Below, in pieces: positions 12,815 to 12,855 of a DNA stretch of 12,855 nucleotides (its first letter is position 1; each line of letters opens with the position of its first letter). The DNA is from an uncultured Lachnospiraceae bacterium. Lineage in GTDB: Bacteria; Bacillota; Clostridia; Lachnospirales; Lachnospiraceae. The DNA is taken from NCBI GenBank assembly GCA_910588285.1, contig CAJUQB010000123.1, forward strand, positions 1 to 12,855, in the 5' to 3' direction. Both the position numbers and the translations under genes were made by a program. A model generated the notes under the pieces. The model was given only the letters and a program-made list of their open reading frames with translations. It ran no database searches and was not told the origin of the DNA.

Positions 12815-12855
12815 CGCGCCCGAGCGGTGCCGTTCACGGCTAATTTCACCTCCGC

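Noticed and set aside
12637..12849. 70-codon minus-strand frame overlapping the U32 start
   Set aside because: It reads through a terminator hairpin and into the U32 gene in another frame; the product is Arg/Pro-rich and typical of a non-coding GC-rich leader. The GGAGGTG at its start is noted, but no family is recognisable.

Overview
The window looks like chromosome of a spore-forming, Gram-positive member of the Clostridia, most likely a Lachnospiraceae-type gut anaerobe. This is inferred from strong AGGAGG ribosome sites, moderate GC, a YtfJ/GerW-type sporulation protein, an Asp23-FakA pair, and a four-cysteine (zinc) L28. Nearly everything is on the minus strand; the only plus-strand gene is rpmB. 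No rRNA, tRNA, CRISPR array or insertion sequence is visible.

Layout, left to right. (1) 1-179: the first ~59 codons of an AAA-ATPase-like protein, cut by the window edge. (2) 335-4514: an asp23 -> fakA -> recG operon, read leftwards and divergent from rpmB. The divergent rpmB / yloU-yloV ... recG arrangement is also found in Bacillus subtilis. The 256-nt gap between asp23 and rpmB holds the promoters of both. (3) 4771-5279: rpmB with its terminator, then a 188-nt convergent gap with three strong hairpins, then a 44-residue membrane protein. (4) 5379-7059: a translationally coupled trio, a 113-aa protein of unknown function, a DUF2953 (YtfI-like) membrane protein and the sporulation protein YtfJ. 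(5) 7110-7562: a Nudix hydrolase with its own near-consensus promoter, which carries a perfect 8-bp inverted repeat shaped like an operator. (6) 7644-12691: a tight operon of a U32 'peptidase' (Fe-S, probably RNA or cofactor hydroxylation), a SEDS glycosyltransferase (FtsW/RodA/SpoVE family) and a short class B penicillin-binding protein. The last two overlap by 104 nt. (7) 12692-12855: an intrinsic terminator and a GC-rich leader ahead of the U32 gene.

Functionally this is mostly housekeeping: replication-fork rescue (RecG), fatty-acid phosphorylation (FakA), ribosome assembly (L28), peptidoglycan polymerisation and crosslinking (SEDS + PBP) and sporulation (YtfI/YtfJ). I do not see a convincing new multi-gene system. 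The observations most worth following are regulatory and structural: the Nudix operator, the SEDS/PBP dual-coding overlap, in-frame minisatellites in the U32 gene, the hairpin cluster after rpmB, and the unannotated 44-aa membrane protein with a possible mother-cell sporulation promoter.
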